Below are positions 61,821 to 64,000 of a stretch of DNA of 64,000 nucleotides, piece by piece. The stretch lies in NCBI GenBank assembly GCA_041391505.1, contig JAWKNW010000006.1, positions 62,001 to 126,000 on the forward strand, given 5' to 3'. Made by a program: the position numbers and the translations under genes. Under the pieces are notes generated by a model, which was given only the letters and a program-made list of their open reading frames with translations, made no database searches and had not been told where the DNA came from. Every line of letters starts with the position of its first letter. The first letter of the stretch is position 1. This stretch comes from Rhodothermales bacterium (GTDB lineage: Bacteria > Bacteroidota > Rhodothermia > Rhodothermales > JAHQVL01).

Positions 61821-64000
61821 TCAGGCGACTTCGGGGTGTTCCTGGACCACCGTACCGTGCCCGTTCGTCGTCTGCGGGGTGGGGTTCTGGCGCTCCTTCT
61901 CGGGCACGGCGTAGAACTTGTCCGCACGCGTCATCGGCGTCTTCTGCAGCACCTCGTTCAGGACGTCCTCCACGCGCTTCACGTAGACGATCTTGAGCCC
62001 CTTCAACACGACGGGTTCGATCTCCTCGATATCCTTCCGGTTTTTCTCGGGCAGCAGCACCTTCCTGATGCCGGCGCGTTTGGCCGCCAGCACCTTCTCC
62101 TTGATCCCGCCAACCGGCAGCACCAGGCCCCGGAGCGTGATTTCGCCGGTCATGGCGACGGAATGCTTGATCCGGCGCTGCGTATAGATCGACACGAGCG
62201 CGGAGAGCAGGGTGACGCCCGCCGAAGGGCCATCCTTCGGGATGGAGCCGGCGGGAATGTGCACGTGCACGTCCCAGTACCGGAATGCGTCGTACGGAAT
62301 GCCCAGGTTGGCGGCCTGCGCCTTGACGTAGGAATGCGCGGCCTGCGCGGACTCCTTCATCACATCGCCCAGCTGTCCGGTCAGGATCAGCCGGCCCGTG
62401 CCGCGCGCGGCAGAGGCCTCGATAAAGAGAATGTCTCCGCCCACGGGCGTCCAGGCGAGTCCCGTCGCCACGCCCGGCACTTCCGTGCGCTGGGCGACCT
62501 CCGAGTAGTACTTGCGCGCGCCGAGGTACTCCTTGATGTCGGTTTCGTCGATGGCGGCCTTGTCGATGTCGCCCATCGCCACCTTGCGCGCGACGCCGCG
62601 GGCGATGCCGCCGATTTCGCGCTCGAGTTGCCGCACGCCTGACTCGCGCGTGTAGCCATCGATCAGTTCGGCGATTGCCTTGTCGGAGATCGTAAACTGC
62701 TTGGCCTTGAGGCCGTTTTGCTCGACCTGGCGCGGCACGAGGTAGCCCTTGGCGATGGCCAGCTTCTCCTGCTGCGTGTACCCGGTGATCTCGATCAGTT
62801 CCATGCGGTCCCGCAACGGGGCCGGAATCCGCTCGAGATAGTTCGCCGTCGCGATAAACAGCGTGCGGGAGAGGTCGTAGTCGAGCTCCAGATAATGGTC
62901 GTTGAACGTGTTGTTCTGCTCGGGATCGAGCACCTCGAGCAGCGCGCTCGACGGGTCGCCCCGAAAATCGGAGCCGAGTTTGTCGACCTCGTCCAGCATG
63001 ATGACGGGGTTCGACGTGCCGGCGCGCTTCATCGACTTGATGATCCGGCCCGGCAATGCGCCGACGTACGTGCGGCGGTGGCCGCGAATCTCCGCTTCAT
63101 CCCGCACGCCGCCGAGGCTCATCCGCACGAATTCGCGTCCGAGCGCCCGGGCGATGCTCTTCCCGAGGCTCGTTTTGCCGACGCCGGGAGGACCGTAAAA
63201 GCACAGAATGGGCGCTTTCATGTCGCCCTTCAGCTTCAGCACGGCGAGGTATTCCAGGATGCGCTTCTTCACCTTTTCGAGGCCGTAGTGGTCCTCGTTC
63301 AGGATTTTTTCGGCGCGGCGGATGTTGAGGTCATCCTCGGAATAATCCAGCCACGGCAGATCGAGAATCCAGTCGACATAGTTGCGCGACACCGCATAAT
63401 CCGGCGAGGCGGGGTTCGTGCGGGACAGCTTGTCGAGTTCCTTGTTCAGGACCTCGCGCACCGGGTCGGGCAGCTTCTTGTTGCGCGCGCGGTCGCGCAG
63501 TTCCGAGACCTCGGCCTCACCGCCTTCCGACTCGCCCAGTTCCTCCTGGATCGTCTTGATCTGCTGGCGCAACAGGTACTCGCGCTGCTGCTTGTCGACA
63601 TCCGTCTTGACCTTCGAGCGGATCTCTTCCGAGAGCTGCAGGACCTGCAGTTCGCGGTTGAGGTGCTGCATCACCAGTTCGGCGCGCTTGACGAGCGAAA
63701 CGGTTTCGAGCAGCTGCTGTTTTTCATGGACGTCGATCTGCAGGTTCGACGCGATGAAATGGATCAGGAACGTCGGCGAGTCGATGTTCTGGATCGCCAG
63801 CGCGGCTTCGCTCGGCAGGTTCGGCGACAGGTTGACGATCTGGATGGCCAGCTCTTTCAGCGAGCGGATGCGGGCATCCAGTTCGATTTCGTCGGTGTCC
63901 GGGTCTTCCTGGATGGCCTCGATCTGGGCGCGAAAATACGGCTCGGTCTGCAGGTACGCTGTGGTCTTGAAACGCCGTTTGCCCTGGATCACGATCGATT
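61821..64000 (-). CDS. lon: ATP-dependent protease Lon (N-terminus beyond window edge)
   Basis: Hexameric AAA+ protease that degrades misfolded and regulatory proteins. The frame stays open to the window end (VIQGKRRFKTTAYLQ is an internal part of the N-terminal domain), so about the first 100 residues are missing. Visible are the rest of the N-domain and coiled coil (LREQQREYLLRQQIKTIQEE-like region), Walker A GPPGVGKTSLGKSIARALGR, Walker B and sensor region VIMLDEVDKLGSDF, and the proteolytic Ser-Lys dyad in KDGPSAGVTL and GGIKEKVLAAKRAG. The C-terminus has a short family-untypical tail. Confidence 0.96.
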   Translation of the reverse strand, partial: SIVIQGKRRFKTTAYLQTEPYFRAQIEAIQEDPDTDEIELDARIRSLKELAIQIVNLSPNLPSEAALAIQNIDSPTFLIHFIASNLQIDVHEKQQLLETVSLVKRAELVMQHLNRELQVLQLSEEIRSKVKTDVDKQQREYLLRQQIKTIQEELGESEGGEAEVSELRDRARNKKLPDPVREVLNKELDKLSRTNPASPDYAVSRNYVDWILDLPWLDYSEDDLNIRRAEKILNEDHYGLEKVKKRILEYLAVLKLKGDMKAPILCFYGPPGVGKTSLGKSIARALGREFVRMSLGGVRDEAEIRGHRRTYVGALPGRIIKSMKRAGTSNPVIMLDEVDKLGSDFRGDPSSALLEVLDPEQNNTFNDHYLELDYDLSRTLFIATANYLERIPAPLRDRMELIEITGYTQQEKLAIAKGYLVPRQVEQNGLKAKQFTISDKAIAELIDGYTRESGVRQLEREIGGIARGVARKVAMGDIDKAAIDETDIKEYLGARKYYSEVAQRTEVPGVATGLAWTPVGGDILFIEASAARGTGRLILTGQLGDVMKESAQAAHSYVKAQAANLGIPYDAFRYWDVHVHIPAGSIPKDGPSAGVTLLSALVSIYTQRRIKHSVAMTGEITLRGLVLPVGGIKEKVLAAKRAGIRKVLLPEKNRKDIEEIEPVVLKGLKIVYVKRVEDVLNEVLQKTPMTRADKFYAVPEKERQNPTPQTTNGHGTVVQEHPEVA

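Overview
The window is a GC-rich bacterial chromosome segment that best fits a member of the Bacteroidota/Rhodothermota, probably Rhodothermales-like. The grounds are two secreted proteins ending in type IX secretion (T9SS) sorting domains (NYPNPF...GVYLYRI), a Bacteroidota-style -7 promoter word (TAnnTTTG) before purM, a sigma factor of the PF07638 type next to a PknB-TPR kinase, and many Tat/lipoprotein-exported catabolic enzymes. This assignment is inference; no rRNA or tRNA gene is present.

Layout. 1-18.4 kb is an amino-acid block, all on +: ilvB (cut by the window edge)-ilvN-ilvC-leuB-leuA-leuC-leuD-cimA, then gltB-gltD, then thrB-thrC and an overlapping hypothetical gene. It covers branched-chain synthesis (with citramalate synthase as a threonine-independent entry to isoleucine), glutamate synthase as amino donor, and the last two steps of threonine synthesis. 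18.7-23.7 kb holds a very large T9SS-exported putative glycoside hydrolase and a small outer-membrane barrel, each followed by a clear terminator. 23.9-28.4 kb has a degenerate squalene/phytoene-synthase-like protein, purM, plsY, gpsA and an AlbA_2-domain regulator. 28.4-33.1 kb has a CATCC-type intergenic repeat and a type IIA topoisomerase pair (parC-parE type). 33.1-36.7 kb is a complete Mla-like lipid transport operon (STAS-MlaE, MlaF, MlaD, lipoprotein).

36.7-46.1 kb is mixed: cupin, GNAT, a Tat-exported small partner plus GMC oxidoreductase split by a palindromic repeat element, a CehA-type exported metallohydrolase (-), a SulP transporter, two membrane proteins and a VOC protein. 46.1-52.4 kb carries an ECF-type sigma factor, a Ser/Thr kinase with TPRs, and the most striking gene of the window: a secreted protein whose N-terminal half matches the pore-forming B component of anthrax/clostridial binary toxins (protective antigen), followed by Asp-box (BNR/YCF48-like) repeats and a T9SS sorting domain.

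52.4-57.9 kb (-) is a five-gene exported sugar cluster (two PmoA/DUF6807 lipoproteins, Gfo/Idh/MocA dehydrogenase, sugar-phosphate-isomerase-like protein, DUF1080 hydrolase), best read as periplasmic 3-keto-glycoside metabolism. 58.4-64 kb has a monothiol thioredoxin-fold protein, a double TerB-like protein, rsgA (-), two small hypothetical proteins (one with a histone-H1-like basic tail), and lon (-), cut by the right edge.
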